Source of the DNA: a virus
Strand: one strand, 5' to 3'
Length of the DNA stretch: 27,912 nucleotides
IMG/VR virus record: IMGVR_UViG_3300030419_008158
Location: 256,518 to 284,429 of that record
The notes beneath the pieces were generated by a model. It made no database searches and was not told the DNA's origin. It was given only the letters and a program-made list of their open reading frames with translations. Position 1 is the first letter of the stretch. The number at the start of each line of letters is the position of its first letter. Of this stretch, positions 20,423-27,326 are shown one piece after another. Both the position numbers and the translations under genes were made by a program.

Positions 20423-21460
20423 CTAAATATCATCATGTCTGGCATTATGATTGGTCATTCTTTCTAAAACATTTTCTACGATTCGTGCCTCATAAATCTT
20501 CTCTCTCTTGAACTGTTTTAGATTTTTTCTAATTTTTCTCTGGAGCTTTTTTGTAAACTTTTCTTCTGGGTACTCTTCGTAATACTCTTTAAAATTGTCA
20601 GCGACCCCTACGGACTTCGCTATTTTCTGCATTTTATCAATATCTTGAGATTCTACTGCTTCTAGAGCGCTATCTATGCCGTATGTCTGTGCCAACCGCT
20701 CAGCAAACTCATGCCCAAAAGCATCAATTTCAATATGTGATCCCAAATAATCTCTTCTGGGTGCTCCTTCGAGTGGAATAAGGCCCCAATCTTCAAGTTT
20801 CTTTTTTGCTTCCCCGCGGGAAACTCCCATGTCCCTGGAGATTGATGTGTACTGTCGATCATGCATAAGCTCATGTCGGATAGTTGCTGATATATCTTGG
20901 GCTATTTTGACAGGTTCAATTAGATTCTTGTCAAAGCTTTCATCAGCTGTTACTGCAAATAAAAGAAGAACGCCTCTGTCGCGGCCATCTAGGGCCATTT
21001 GTGCGCCGACAACAAAGCGATTTGGGTTTGAATTATTTTGCAGCTTATTAGACCCACCTTTAATTCCTGTCTGGTCGATGCTTACGACATTAACTTCAAT
21101 GGGAAGCCCTATTTCTTTAAAGAATAAATCTAACGTGTCATCAAGTGACTCTGCTGCGTCTGTTTGCTCGACGGCGCCTAGAAATTTAGAGCTGTGAATC
21201 TCTGTGTATTCATTATCCTCTAGATAAAACTTAGACGTCAACAGTGCATTTTCAATTCCACCATAAACATCGCGGCGGAGCGGAAGAGATTGTTCTCCTA
21301 TTAAATGCATCTTCTTGTAATAGTCAGAAATTTTACGCAAAAACTTAGAGTCGTACTCATTTTCATTCCCTTCTCTGTCCAAAAACAGAGAGGTGGAACT
21401 TGCCTGGTCATAAGGCTGGTTCGAACGCATTTTATATTTTCTGCGATTGCTCTTTTTCAT
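20423..21460 (-). CDS. HExxH metallopeptidase, no leader
   Basis: A 345-residue protein with a zinc-binding HELMH (residues 196-200) and, about 44 residues later, HIEIDAFGHEFAERL, where the glutamate of EIDAFGHE is a likely third ligand. This is a zincin/gluzincin layout of a kind found in several phage structural proteins and host-directed peptidases. No prohead-protease (gp21) or collagenase motif is seen, so a role in processing leader proteins is only a hypothesis. Its C-terminus is basic and helical. The start at 21460 lacks a clear ribosome binding site; ATG 21430 is an alternative. Confidence 0.75.
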   Translation of the reverse strand: MKKSNRRKYKMRSNQPYDQASSTSLFLDREGNENEYDSKFLRKISDYYKKMHLIGEQSLPLRRDVYGGIENALLTSKFYLEDNEYTEIHSSKFLGAVEQTDAAESLDDTLDLFFKEIGLPIEVNVVSIDQTGIKGGSNKLQNNSNPNRFVVGAQMALDGRDRGVLLLFAVTADESFDKNLIEPVKIAQDISATIRHELMHDRQYTSISRDMGVSRGEAKKKLEDWGLIPLEGAPRRDYLGSHIEIDAFGHEFAERLAQTYGIDSALEAVESQDIDKMQKIAKSVGVADNFKEYYEEYPEEKFTKKLQRKIRKNLKQFKREKIYEARIVENVLERMTNHNARHDDI

Positions 21461-21490
21461 AGATAGCTTTTAGAAGGTTCTTGGGTATTT

Positions 21491-21796
21491 CTAAGAAGTA
21501 CCGCTGACTTCTGCTGCTGCCTTCTTGAGCAAGGGAATTACTTTGATAATTTCATCTCCTTGATCTAGCAAGCCAAGAAAAAGATCTGCAATTACTTTGT
21601 TTTGCTTTGCATTTCTACCGGGTCCTGCTTTCATAGCAGCTGAAAGTACTGACTTGTTTACGTCTTTTCCCAACCCAAGCTTTGTAATAATTTTTTGCAA
21701 CTCATCGGTTGCTTCTTCATCTTGCTCTATCAGATTATTTTCTACAAGATATTTTCTGACAGAGTCACGTAATTTTTCTTCTGTAATAGCAGGCAT
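21491..21796 (-). CDS. Helical protein with a divergent leader
   Basis: About 101 residues from ATG 21796, which has GGAGGGG nine bases upstream; a longer frame to 21916 overlaps uvsE. The N-terminus MPAITEEKLRDSVRKYLVEN shows a stretched version of the leader pattern (I-T-x-x-x-L-R-x-x-x-R-x-x-L) and is followed by L-I-E-Q, an L-x-E site. The rest is helical (KIITKLGLGKDVNKSVL, IKVIPLLKKAAAEV). May be an older relative of the family. Confidence 0.72.
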   Translation of the reverse strand: MPAITEEKLRDSVRKYLVENNLIEQDEEATDELQKIITKLGLGKDVNKSVLSAAMKAGPGRNAKQNKVIADLFLGLLDQGDEIIKVIPLLKKAAAEVSGTS

Positions 21797-21827
21797 TTGT
21801 CCCCTCCGTGCATTGTGATTGTAAATA

Positions 21828-22766
21828 TCATGCTGCGGCTTGAAAATTCTTCTTTTCAAAGTCGAACAAGTACTTAAATACAGCTTTCTCTTTTGCTTTG
21901 GCTTCCATGGCAACATCTACTGACTTGCCGCAAGAATTAAAGGGTTTATAATAGTAATCAGAATGTGCTGCTACAGACCTACACGTAGGATCTTCATACT
22001 TTTTCTTGCTGTTTGAGTGATGACACATTGGCCTTATACCAGCAGGCCATGTATCGTAAGCCATCAGAAATGCCTCTTCGTAAGATGTATCCTGGGGCCC
22101 GCATTCAAAATGATGCGAATCAAAAACAATCGGCACACCCAGGCGTTTGTATACTGAGTCGTATAGCATTTTAGTTGAGTACAAATTTGGCCTGTCGTCA
22201 TTTTCGACAGTAAGTCGACTGCGAACATTTTCAGGAAGTTTTTCAAAATTTCGACACCATGTGTCTAAAGCTTTTTCTCTATCACCATACGAAGCACCAA
22301 TGTGAATGTTAATCTTGGCATTGTGATTCATGGGCATGCCCATCATGTCCATCTGATCGCCGTGAATGCTTAGATCTTTTACACAATTTGAAACTACATA
22401 CTCTTTGGGAGATGCCAGGCAATTGAAAGGTCCCGGATGAAAAGAAAGACGCTGGCCTGTTTTATGAGCAAAGTCTCCGACCTTTCTTAAATTTTCTCTA
22501 ATTTGCTCAATATTGGGAAGCTGGTGCCACTCATATTCGCTAGCCCAAGGAAATAAATTAGATGTAATTCGAAAAACTTCAAAGCCGTTTGCAGAATTCC
22601 ACTCTAAGATACGCAGAAGGTCTTCTGTGTTATCAAGAGCAAGTTTTGAGGTGTAACCTAAGCCCTTAGCTTTAAATGTCTTCTGCCTCATTGTACGACT
22701 TGTAAAGACACCTTCATTTTTTTGAAGCTCAAGATTAATACAACAGTATCCAAATCGATTCGACAT
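21828..22766 (-). CDS. uvsE: UV damage endonuclease (UVDE/UvsE)
   Basis: A 312-residue TIM-barrel endonuclease that nicks 5' of UV photoproducts and other distortions. Matches to the family are GYCCINLEL at the start, FRITSNLFPWAS, RLSFHPGPFNCLAS, the INIHIGASYGDRE segment, a LTVENDD metal site and VFDSHHF. The usual metal-binding H, E and D residues can be seen. Length matches the bacterial enzyme (about 300 residues). AGGAG precedes the ATG and its own promoter lies upstream. It interrupts the leader array but is transcribed in the same direction. Phage copies are known; UV repair suits a surface-water virus. Confidence 0.95.
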   Translation of the reverse strand: MSNRFGYCCINLELQKNEGVFTSRTMRQKTFKAKGLGYTSKLALDNTEDLLRILEWNSANGFEVFRITSNLFPWASEYEWHQLPNIEQIRENLRKVGDFAHKTGQRLSFHPGPFNCLASPKEYVVSNCVKDLSIHGDQMDMMGMPMNHNAKINIHIGASYGDREKALDTWCRNFEKLPENVRSRLTVENDDRPNLYSTKMLYDSVYKRLGVPIVFDSHHFECGPQDTSYEEAFLMAYDTWPAGIRPMCHHSNSKKKYEDPTCRSVAAHSDYYYKPFNSCGKSVDVAMEAKAKEKAVFKYLFDFEKKNFQAAA

Positions 22767-22793
22767 GTCCTTGCTCCTTGTAGGTACTTCAGA

Positions 22794-22823
22794 ATTATAT
22801 CATACTTAGTCTAAACAATACAC
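22794..22823 (-). promoter_or_regulatory. Promoter GTGTAT-N18-TATAAT for uvsE
   Basis: GTGTAT (22818-22823) on the minus strand is followed after 18 bases by TATAAT (22794-22799) with a TGA extension. It lies 27 bases before the uvsE start. The -35-like hexamer matches the GTGTAa elements of the other three gaps. The spacer is one base longer than elsewhere. Confidence 0.65.
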
Positions 22824-22847
22824 AAAACTGGCAAAACAGACGAAGAA

Positions 22848-23117
22848 ATGAAAACAAAAATCAAAATTTTACTGTCGACTTTATTTATATTTTTTCTTAG
22901 TATTACAGTCACTTCAAGTACTCATGCAAAACCGCCAAGAGCAACAAAATCAAAATTTTATGATTTCAGTGAACAACTAATTGATGGGCAAATAAAAAAA
23001 CCCACCAACCTCTATATTGACACTAGGTCCAAAGTTAAATTTGAGAGGCTACTTCGACTCAAGAAATCTTTCTTGCCTAAACTATTTGACACTGCAAGAG
23101 AAAAGGTGTTCAAGTAG
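22848..23117 (+). CDS. Exported protein of 89 residues
   Basis: An N-terminal signal peptide (basic MKTKIK, hydrophobic ILLSTLFIFFLSITVT, then a Ser/Thr/His/Ala-rich cleavage region near residue 27) is followed by a periplasmic domain with YDFSEQLIDGQIKKPTNLY and LRLKKSFLPKLFDTA. I recall this Y-D-F-x-x-x-x-I-D-G pattern with a later F-L-P from small periplasmic proteins of deltaproteobacteria-like bacteria (Myxococcota, Bdellovibrionota). If so, it could be host-derived. The start has only a weak ribosome binding site. It is a single plus-strand gene inside the array. Confidence 0.7.
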   Translation: MKTKIKILLSTLFIFFLSITVTSSTHAKPPRATKSKFYDFSEQLIDGQIKKPTNLYIDTRSKVKFERLLRLKKSFLPKLFDTAREKVFK

Positions 23118-23118
23118 G

Positions 23119-23223
23119 CTATTTTCTGCGTTTTTTGATCAAATTTGAAATAGCACAATAACACACAAAGTCAATGACAACTCCGAGCACTACACACCCA
23201 GCTAACACAGCTAATAATGACAT
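23119..23223 (-). CDS. 34-residue membrane peptide
   Basis: A very short gene that ends just beside the plus-strand gene (their stops are almost adjacent). A single hydrophobic segment (MSLLAVLAGCVVLGVVIDFVC) is followed by a short basic tail (NLIKKRRK), as expected for a one-pass peptide with an inside C-terminus. The ribosome binding site (AGAG) is weak. Support comes mainly from the clean transmembrane pattern and position directly behind 23236-23856. Confidence 0.5.
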   Translation of the reverse strand: MSLLAVLAGCVVLGVVIDFVCYCAISNLIKKRRK

Positions 23224-23235
23224 ATAATATTTTCT

Positions 23236-23856
23236 CTAGTCGTAGTACGAAGTTGTTCTCTTGACTGACTTGCGGCGCTTTCTCAAAGTTGCGCCGCCCT
23301 TCTCTAACACCTTGATAACCTTGTCGATAGTTGTTCCGGCCGCTTTTGCGCCCCTTTCGTCTACTACGAAGGTTGAATGACCTAAAGGCATTGTGCCCCA
23401 CGGGGTTTCACTATCTTCAATTTGGAAAGCTACAATCTTGCCACCCCTGCGAATAGGCTGGTAGGTCAAGTACGCTACCTCACGATCCTCGAGGCCGTCA
23501 TCTATTGCTTTGAGTTCTTTTATGTTGGGCGACTTAGAAATGTTTGCTTTTCGCTCGGTGTCTTGTGCATCGGTGATCGCATAGCTGATAAGTTCAAGAT
23601 CCGGGTATGGTGTAACCCCTAAGTCTGCAAGTGTGCCCCTGTCGTCTTCGTAAAAAGCATCTGCCTGATCTAAACCGTACTCGTCAATAAAAACCTGCGC
23701 AACTTTTTTGTGGTCAGCATTGCTCATTTTTGAAGGGTCTTTCGGGAGCGCAGCAACAAGCTTTTTCTCCCATGCATCCATCTCAGCCTGGCGTTCTTTC
23801 CAGGATTTTACTTGTTCTTTGATGATTCTTCTTAGATGGTTCTTAGTAACTCTCAT
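23236..23856 (-). CDS. Leader-family protein, 206 residues
   Basis: Starts MRVTKNHLRRIIKEQVKSW, with I-K-E. It is one of the longest single-leader members. The mature part begins with a helical WKERQAEMDAWEKKLV and continues with a beta-containing domain (EVAYLTYQPIRRGGKIVAFQI, TFVVDERGAKAA), and ends basic (RKRRKSVKRTT). The SYAITDAQDTERKANIS stretch is acidic. No known family. It overlaps the next gene by 14 bases. Confidence 0.8.
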   Translation of the reverse strand: MRVTKNHLRRIIKEQVKSWKERQAEMDAWEKKLVAALPKDPSKMSNADHKKVAQVFIDEYGLDQADAFYEDDRGTLADLGVTPYPDLELISYAITDAQDTERKANISKSPNIKELKAIDDGLEDREVAYLTYQPIRRGGKIVAFQIEDSETPWGTMPLGHSTFVVDERGAKAAGTTIDKVIKVLEKGGATLRKRRKSVKRTTSYYD

Positions 23857-24127
23857 AATCTAACACCCTCAAAACTTCTCGATGATCATCGTCAGTAATG
23901 TCATTTTTAGACAGCTCTTCGATTATTGCTCTAATAACTGATCTTGCACCCAGCTTTCTAATTGCACTAACATACGCATCCTCAACGTCGATCTGCTTGA
24001 ATTCTTCTCTTGGTTGGAATTTACCTCCACCTATAGCACCCATGATATCAGGTATGTCGGGCTGTTCCATAAGCTTAGCCTTCTCTTCTTTGATGATTCT
24101 TCTTAGTTGTCTTTTTGTGATTTTCAT
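23843..24127 (-). CDS. Leader-family protein, 94 residues
   Basis: Starts MKITKRQLRRIIKEEKAKLMEQ; L-M-E is the second site. The ATG at 24127 has GGAG upstream and overlaps the previous stop as TAATG. The frame is open to 24157. The mature part has a G/P-rich segment, then helices DAYVSAIRKLGARSVIRAII and HREVLRVLDYES. No family. Confidence 0.82.
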   Translation of the reverse strand: MKITKRQLRRIIKEEKAKLMEQPDIPDIMGAIGGGKFQPREEFKQIDVEDAYVSAIRKLGARSVIRAIIEELSKNDITDDDHREVLRVLDYESY

Positions 24128-24501
24128 TAGAATCTCCACCCTGCGTCTGGTGACCATGATACTGGTATCTCAACATAGCCACTCGCCATTTGCTTTTCTA
24201 TCTTGTCAATCATAGCGTCACCAAGAGCACCAGGAACCCTTTGGCCGGATGCGATGTAAAGTGCGCTAGGCACAAAGTCAAGCTCTGTCTCGCCTCCACT
24301 CACTAGAAGGGAATCGCCAGTGGGGCTCAATGTTATCGTGGTCTTGTAGCCCCGCTTCGAAGTTTGCTGGCTCCTTCCGAGGTACTTGTTTCCTGCCGCG
24401 GCAGGTTGTGCTTCAAACGAATCACCAGGTATCATACGGATGGGCTCATCATCCATGGCTTCTATAATGATTCTTCTAAGTTGTCTTTTTGTGATTTTCA
24501 T
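24127..24501 (-). CDS. Leader-family protein, 124 residues
   Basis: Starts MKITKRQLRRIIIEAMDDE, the copy with I-I-E instead of I-K-E. The mature part has a G/Q/S/T-rich stretch, a strand-rich TTITLSPTGDSLLVSGGET segment, and a final VEIPVSWSPDAGWRF. It looks like a small beta domain. No known family. The start shares a base with the previous stop. Confidence 0.82.
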   Translation of the reverse strand: MKITKRQLRRIIIEAMDDEPIRMIPGDSFEAQPAAAGNKYLGRSQQTSKRGYKTTITLSPTGDSLLVSGGETELDFVPSALYIASGQRVPGALGDAMIDKIEKQMASGYVEIPVSWSPDAGWRF

Positions 24502-24827
24502 TAGTATCTCCCCGGGGCTCTGTAGCTTGACTTCTGCTTAGAATACAGGTCGTGAATCTGTTGATATACGTCAAGAGGCCAGTTGATTGCCTGACCGCTG
24601 TCATCTCGGTATCCACCGCTGTGAATCTCGACCTCTTCTTTCATGTCAGCAGCATCACCTTCGAATTCGTAGAACGCTGTAGACAAAGCATCTGTGACAC
24701 CGCCGTAAGATCTGGTTACGCCGAGCTTCTTAAGCATTGTCTTGAGACCACGTGGGTCGACACCTTCGTTCAACAGACTGATTTCTTCCTTGATGATTCT
24801 TCTTAGTTGTCTTTCTGTGATTTTCAT
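24501..24827 (-). CDS. Leader-family protein, 108 residues
   Basis: Starts MKITERQLRRIIKEEISLLNEG, where E replaces the usual K at position 5 and L-L-N-E is the second site. The mature part has a helical segment DPRGLKTMLKKLGVT, an acidic EFEGDAADMKEE stretch, and PLDVYQQIHDLYSKQKSS near the end. No known family. It is spaced 5 bases from its upstream gene and shares a base with the next. Confidence 0.82.
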   Translation of the reverse strand: MKITERQLRRIIKEEISLLNEGVDPRGLKTMLKKLGVTRSYGGVTDALSTAFYEFEGDAADMKEEVEIHSGGYRDDSGQAINWPLDVYQQIHDLYSKQKSSYRAPGRY

Positions 24828-24832
24828 AGTTT

Positions 24833-25054
24833 TTACCTTTTCGTGCCTTCTATTTCATCAGCAATATCTCGAAGTGCACTAGCTTTTTCATTCGAACGTC
24901 TAAGTCCGTAGTGTGCTAATAAAATAAAAATAGCCTTAGTAAGACCAAGCGTCAGCAATGAAGACAAATCTTCTTTCAGCAGTGTATCTGGCATTTGTTT
25001 GTCTTTGACACTTTCTGCAATAATTTTTCTCAGCTGTGATCTAGTAATCTTCAC
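24833..25054 (-). CDS. Leader-family protein with a hydrophobic helix
   Basis: About 73 residues from GTG 25054, where the leader begins VKITRSQLRKIIAESVKDK. I-A-E is kept with A in the middle and L-K-E follows. An in-frame ATG at 25087 would add an unrelated dozen residues. The mature part carries a hydrophobic helix (SLLTLGLTKAIFILLAHYGL, about residues 32-51) and a helical tail with DIADEIEGTKR. It is one of two leader proteins with a likely membrane-binding segment. Confidence 0.75.
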   Translation of the reverse strand: MKITRSQLRKIIAESVKDKQMPDTLLKEDLSSLLTLGLTKAIFILLAHYGLRRSNEKASALRDIADEIEGTKR

Positions 25055-25262
25055 CGACACCCCTTTTATTTTCAGCAAACGGAACAAACTCTCCTTTGCA
25101 ATTGTAAATTCCCCACTTCTTGCTGTAGACTTTCTTGATAATTCTATTCAGCTTTTTCGCTGACAAGCTGTTCTTTTTAGATGCTTTTTGTTTGGGATCA
25201 ATTCCTGCCCACTTGTAATGTTCCGCTGGAATATTGATCGGAGATATCTTTTCAACTTTCAC
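25041..25262 (-). CDS. Small protein with a degenerate internal leader
   Basis: A 73-residue protein starting at GTG 25262, overlapping the previous stop as GTGA. Residues about 33-46 (LSAKKLNRIIKKVYSKK) look like a worn leader (K-K-L-x-R-I-I-K-K) in which the conserved E has become K, placed in the middle of the protein. The rest is not recognised (SPINIPAEHYKWAGIDP; GIYNCKGEFVPF). It overlaps the next gene by 14 bases. Confidence 0.65.
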   Translation of the reverse strand: MKVEKISPINIPAEHYKWAGIDPKQKASKKNSLSAKKLNRIIKKVYSKKWGIYNCKGEFVPFAENKRGVGEDY

Positions 25263-25501
25263 TTAGCAGCCTCATCTTTAGATTTTTTACTCCATTCCTC
25301 CTCAGGTAGAAACTTCTCTATCTTAAACTTGAGAATGGACTTTCCGTTGATTGTAGGATGACCATCATCGTCTTCTCCTATTTTATTCACGATTGTTCGC
25401 TTGTTTTTGAACTTACCTGTCAAAATGACATCTCCCTTCTCGATATTGAGAATGATGGCTTCTCTGATGATTCTCCTTAGATGTCGTTTTGTGATTTTCA
25501 A
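25259..25501 (-). CDS. Leader-family protein with a small beta domain
   Basis: An 80-residue protein starting at TTG 25501, encoding MKITKRHLRRIIREAIILN. The mature part (KGDVILTGKFKNKR, VNKIGEDDDGHPTING, ILKFKIEKFLP) is a compact beta-type domain I recall from several phage proteins of unknown role. The TTG is chosen because the leader fixes the start; AAGAAGAG precedes it. Short spacing from the preceding gene. Confidence 0.8.
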   Translation of the reverse strand: MKITKRHLRRIIREAIILNIEKGDVILTGKFKNKRTIVNKIGEDDDGHPTINGKSILKFKIEKFLPEEEWSKKSKDEAAK

Positions 25502-25502
25502 T

Positions 25503-25655
25503 TTACTCTTCTTTGTTCCAAGATGCTTCGGGATCTTCCATCATGTCAATCATGCTCTTTTCGAATCCTCTGGCAGCTATCCATGCACCCAGAATCATTC
25601 CAGTACCAATACACCCTATGAACAACAAGCCGACAAAAATTGAATCCCACGTCAT
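25503..25655 (-). CDS. 50-residue single-pass membrane protein
   Basis: A short gene with one hydrophobic helix (about residues 5-26, SIFVGLLFIGCIGTGMILG) and an acidic C-terminal tail (MEDPEASWNKEE). The start overlaps the stop of the 23-residue ORF as ATGA. It ends one base before the TTG start of the next leader gene. It lacks a leader. No function recognised. Confidence 0.7.
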   Translation of the reverse strand: MTWDSIFVGLLFIGCIGTGMILGAWIAARGFEKSMIDMMEDPEASWNKEE

Positions 25656-25723
25656 TTTTTATTGCCTTTTTTGCCCGGAAAGGGTGACAAACCCTTGAGA
25701 AGTGCCTGCCAAAACGTAATCAT
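25652..25723 (-). CDS. 23-residue translationally coupled ORF
   Basis: Starts at an ATG that overlaps the preceding stop as TGATG and ends in an ATGA overlap with the next start. It encodes MITFWQALLKGLSPFPGKKG and three more residues: a short amphipathic helix with a basic end. Overlaps on both sides argue for real translation, though so small an ORF could also be a coupling device only. Confidence 0.5.
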   Translation of the reverse strand: MITFWQALLKGLSPFPGKKGNKK

Positions 25724-26064
25724 CAATCCAAGCTCCACAACATTAAAGTGCCCGGGTCGTTCCACTCTGGAGCAAACCCATAATTGTCAATAACGAACGC
25801 CTCAAAATCAGGGTGTACACCAAATATATAGGGATCCGAGTTTATATAGTAATCAAAGAGAGGCAAGCCGTCCTCAGCCTCAGGAACATTGCTTTCAGCA
25901 TCGAGCCACACTCCTCCGGGAGTACCGTCAAATTCTTCAGTGGTTCTCACCCTGAGTCCGTATTTAGACTCAAGGGCGTCCATGAGCTCGTCTCTTTTGT
26001 CAACAGACATGGATTCCAGCTCTTCTTTAATAATTCGTCTAAGTTGTCGTTGTGTGATTTTCAT
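25723..26064 (-). CDS. Leader-family protein, 113 residues
   Basis: Starts MKITQRQLRRIIKEELESM; I-K-E is kept but the second site is weak. The start at ATG 26064 overlaps the previous stop as TGATG. The mature part has an acidic helix (DKRDELMDALESKYGL), a beta-rich central part (GVWLDAESNVPEAED, FDYYINSDPYIFGV) and ends PGTLMLWSLD. No family. Confidence 0.82.
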   Translation of the reverse strand: MKITQRQLRRIIKEELESMSVDKRDELMDALESKYGLRVRTTEEFDGTPGGVWLDAESNVPEAEDGLPLFDYYINSDPYIFGVHPDFEAFVIDNYGFAPEWNDPGTLMLWSLD

Positions 26065-26378
26065 CAAACACCTCGCTTCTTCATATCATGTGCCAAGTCT
26101 GACATTTCTTCAGCGGCATCCATCAAAAGCTCTTCTAGTTTATCATATCTGGAAGTGCCGAATTTGTTACCGTCATCAAGCCACTCCGGAGGTATAGATT
26201 TTATTTTTCGATATTCAAAGAACATTTTGTCCAGCGCTGATCTCATGGCTTCAACCCTGTCGACCTCACCCTGATTGAGAGTCTGCTGTCTAACATCTTC
26301 TCCAGCCCGAATCTCATTTACAAGCTTACCCTTCTCTTCTTTAACAATTCTTCTAAGTTGTTTCTTTGTGATTTTCAT
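26064..26378 (-). CDS. Leader-family protein, 104 residues
   Basis: Starts MKITKKQLRRIVKEEKGKLVNE, the copy with V-K-E instead of I-K-E and V-N-E as second site. The mature part is helical: RQQTLNQGEVDRVEAMRSAL, DKMFFEYRKIKSIPPEWLDDG, KLEELLMDAAEEMSDLAHDM. A compact helical bundle is likely. No named family. Confidence 0.82.
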   Translation of the reverse strand: MKITKKQLRRIVKEEKGKLVNEIRAGEDVRQQTLNQGEVDRVEAMRSALDKMFFEYRKIKSIPPEWLDDGNKFGTSRYDKLEELLMDAAEEMSDLAHDMKKRGV

Positions 26379-26381
26379 AAA

Positions 26382-26645
26382 CTACCGGCCTTTCATAATA
26401 TTATGCTTAGTTATAAAGTCATTAGCCCAAGCAGCCAGGCTATCGCTATCAGAGAAGAAGTCTTCGCCCAGAGCTTCTACTTCAGCAGCTAAATTGAATA
26501 ACTTGCCGGCGATGCTTTGAGGAGTGATCACTTTGCCTTGGTGGGTGCGTTCGAGCGGCCCGGGATCTGATCCTTCCAGCGCTTCGTTAAGCTTCGCCTT
26601 CTCTTCTCTAATGATTTGTCTAAGTTGTTTGTCTGTGATTCTCAC
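26382..26645 (-). CDS. Leader-family protein, 87 residues
   Basis: Starts at GTG 26645, overlapping the previous stop as GTGA, and encodes MRITDKQLRQIIREEKAKLNE. I-R-E and L-N-E are present. The mature part has a G/P/S-rich piece, then helices QSIAGKLFNLAAEVEALGE and SLAAWANDFITKHNI. No known family. Confidence 0.8.
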   Translation of the reverse strand: MRITDKQLRQIIREEKAKLNEALEGSDPGPLERTHQGKVITPQSIAGKLFNLAAEVEALGEDFFSDSDSLAAWANDFITKHNIMKGR

Positions 26646-27325
26646 TTCTTTTTACCCTTCTTTTTCTTTTTCTTGGACTTTTTCACAACTGCCCAAGGCT
26701 TTGAAGGCGTCGCAGAATTAACTCTTGCATGTGCCCATTGGTGCTGTGACATACCTTTCCTGGAGCCAGATGAAGCCCAGGCTGCTAGACCTTTCTTGAA
26801 CTCTGCATAGACAGAACTTGGGGTGAGACCTCTCTTTTCTGCCTTCTTCTTTAGCGTCGCCTTGGTCTTTGCACTGAGCTCCTCGGAAAGAAGATTTCGA
26901 ATCACTTCTCGGAGATCGGCCTCGGTCATTCTCATGTGGTGAGACTCTTTTTTAGTGTCTTTGCGAGGCTTGTTCTTAAATCCCTTTTTGGATCTTTCCT
27001 TCTTTTCCATTCTTTCTCGACGTCGATAAGCTCGAGCAATTCTCTCAGGATCTCCGCTTGCTAGGTCCTCTTTTGTTTTGTCTAGACCTTTGTCTCTTGG
27101 GCTGCCTTGTGGCGCACCGTACTGCTTTGGGTGTGGAGTATCAGATTCTTCCATACCGTGGTGAGCTTCTTTCTTACTCTTTTTGGATTTATTAATAATC
27201 CCTTTCTGAAGATGGTCAGGTAGCTTATCTTGATCACCCTTTAGGGCTGGATCGTCGTCGTATTTTTCAGTAGACTTAGCTTCCTCTCTGATTATTCTTC
27301 TTAGTTTCTGCTTAGTCATTTTCAT
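26642..27325 (-). CDS. Two-leader lysine-rich protein
   Basis: A 227-residue protein. Module 1 starts MKMTKQKLRRIIREEAKSTE, followed by a very basic, low-complexity stretch with two runs of K and R. Module 2 begins at about residue 131 with MRMTEADLREVIRNLLSEE, where the I-x-E triplet has changed to I-R-N but L-S-E remains. It is followed by a helical AKTKATLKKKAEKRGLTPSS and GLAAWASSGSRKGMSQHQWA block that I recall from phage proteins, and a long poly-lysine tail. Net charge is extreme, consistent with DNA binding inside the head. An internal ATG at 26935 could start module 2 alone. Confidence 0.8.
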   Translation of the reverse strand: MKMTKQKLRRIIREEAKSTEKYDDDPALKGDQDKLPDHLQKGIINKSKKSKKEAHHGMEESDTPHPKQYGAPQGSPRDKGLDKTKEDLASGDPERIARAYRRRERMEKKERSKKGFKNKPRKDTKKESHHMRMTEADLREVIRNLLSEELSAKTKATLKKKAEKRGLTPSSVYAEFKKGLAAWASSGSRKGMSQHQWAHARVNSATPSKPWAVVKKSKKKKKKGKKK

Positions 27326-27326
27326 C

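Noticed and set aside
21415-21430. T-loop-like GGTTCGAA suggesting a tRNA
   Set aside because: No acceptor stem or anticodon arm can be built around it and it lies in the coding sequence of the metallopeptidase.
22880-22890. T4-like late promoter TATAAATA on the minus strand
   Set aside because: The match lies inside the signal peptide of a plus-strand gene, in a T-rich stretch, and no consistent set of such boxes occurs ahead of the minus-strand genes.
25676-25697. Small hairpin AAGGGT/ACCCTT in the 23-residue ORF as a terminator
   Set aside because: The stem is only 6 bp and is not followed by a clear T-run on the minus strand; the operon continues through it.
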